Source: an uncultured Lachnospiraceae bacterium
GTDB lineage: Bacteria; Bacillota; Clostridia; Lachnospirales; Lachnospiraceae
Reading direction: 5' to 3'
DNA length: 21,755 nt
NCBI GenBank assembly: GCA_910585255.1
Contig: CAJUEI010000040.1
Location: 1 to 21,755, forward strand
Numbering within the stretch: the stretch's first letter is position 1; each line of letters starts with the position of its first letter. The position numbers and the translations under genes are program-made. The notes under the pieces were generated by a model. It was not told the DNA's origin. It saw only the letters and a list, made by a program, of their open reading frames with translations, and made no database searches. This document shows, piece by piece, positions 21,704 to 21,755 of the stretch.

Positions 21704-21755
21704 GTCAAATCGGATATTCGCAATCCGCTTCGCTACTTGCTCATAACCTCATAGC
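21704..21755 (-). mobile_element. second copy of the IS200/IS605-type right end (cut by the window end)
   Basis: On the - strand this sequence runs into TTTGAC (21704-21709), immediately before the truncated tnpA reading frame. It matches the end of the 14413-14563 element, with 17 identical bases at 21722-21738 and further similarity on both sides, allowing a 2-base gap. The rest of the element, possibly with a tnpB gene, would lie beyond base 21755. It appears to have inserted into, or been joined to, the older tnpA remnant. Confidence 0.55.

Noticed and set aside
1..21755. tRNA, rRNA, CRISPR array, prophage or integrase genes
   Set aside because: None was seen on either strand by reading; the only mobile-element traces are IS200/IS605-type relics.

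Overview
The window looks like the chromosome of a low-GC anaerobic Firmicute of class Clostridia, most likely a Lachnospiraceae. The evidence is the gene order, the zinc-type S14 and zinc-type adenylate kinase, the KOW protein between map and infA, the Clostridia-like S4, an enlarged L17, and strong AGGAGG ribosome binding sites with several GTG/TTG starts. This is inference from protein recall; no search was run.

Bases 1-12867 hold the end of the S10 operon followed by the spc and alpha operons, all on the + strand: rpsC (5' end cut by the window), rplP, rpmC, rpsQ, rplN, rplX, rplE, rpsZ, rpsH, rplF, rplR, rpsE, rpmD, rplO, secY, adk, map, a KOW-domain gene, infA, rpmJ, rpsM, rpsK, rpsD, rpoA and rplQ. 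Together they make ribosomal subunits, the Sec channel, adenylate kinase, methionine aminopeptidase, IF-1 and the RNA polymerase alpha subunit. Three larger gaps carry RNA structure (before rpsH, between secY and adk, before rpsM), and a strong internal promoter precedes rpmJ. A terminator closes the block after rplQ.

Bases 12868-14720 are accessory DNA. They contain a GC-rich structured block of unknown identity and a two-gene, AT-rich module with its own promoter and terminator. The module pairs an unrecognised 125-residue protein with a DUF6036-like nucleotidyltransferase and is a toxin-antitoxin or defence candidate. Downstream lie a GAAC-N4-GTTC (LexA/DinR-like) palindrome, an extended -10 promoter, and a ~150-bp element resembling the right end of an IS200/IS605 transposon and its omega-RNA-like scaffold. 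This element sits in the leader of uvrB.

Bases 14722-21326 carry uvrB and uvrA (nucleotide excision repair), a divergent signal-peptidase-II-like membrane protein overlapping uvrA, a small two-helix membrane protein, and a flavoprotein with a compact iron-sulfur cysteine motif. Bases 21327-21755 contain no intact gene. They hold a decayed IS200-type tnpA remnant on the - strand with its terminal hairpin, apparently interrupted by a second copy of the right-end sequence seen upstream of uvrB, which runs out of the window.

The best candidates for new biology are the nucleotidyltransferase module, the solitary omega-RNA-like element between an SOS-type promoter and uvrB, and the LspA-like protein.
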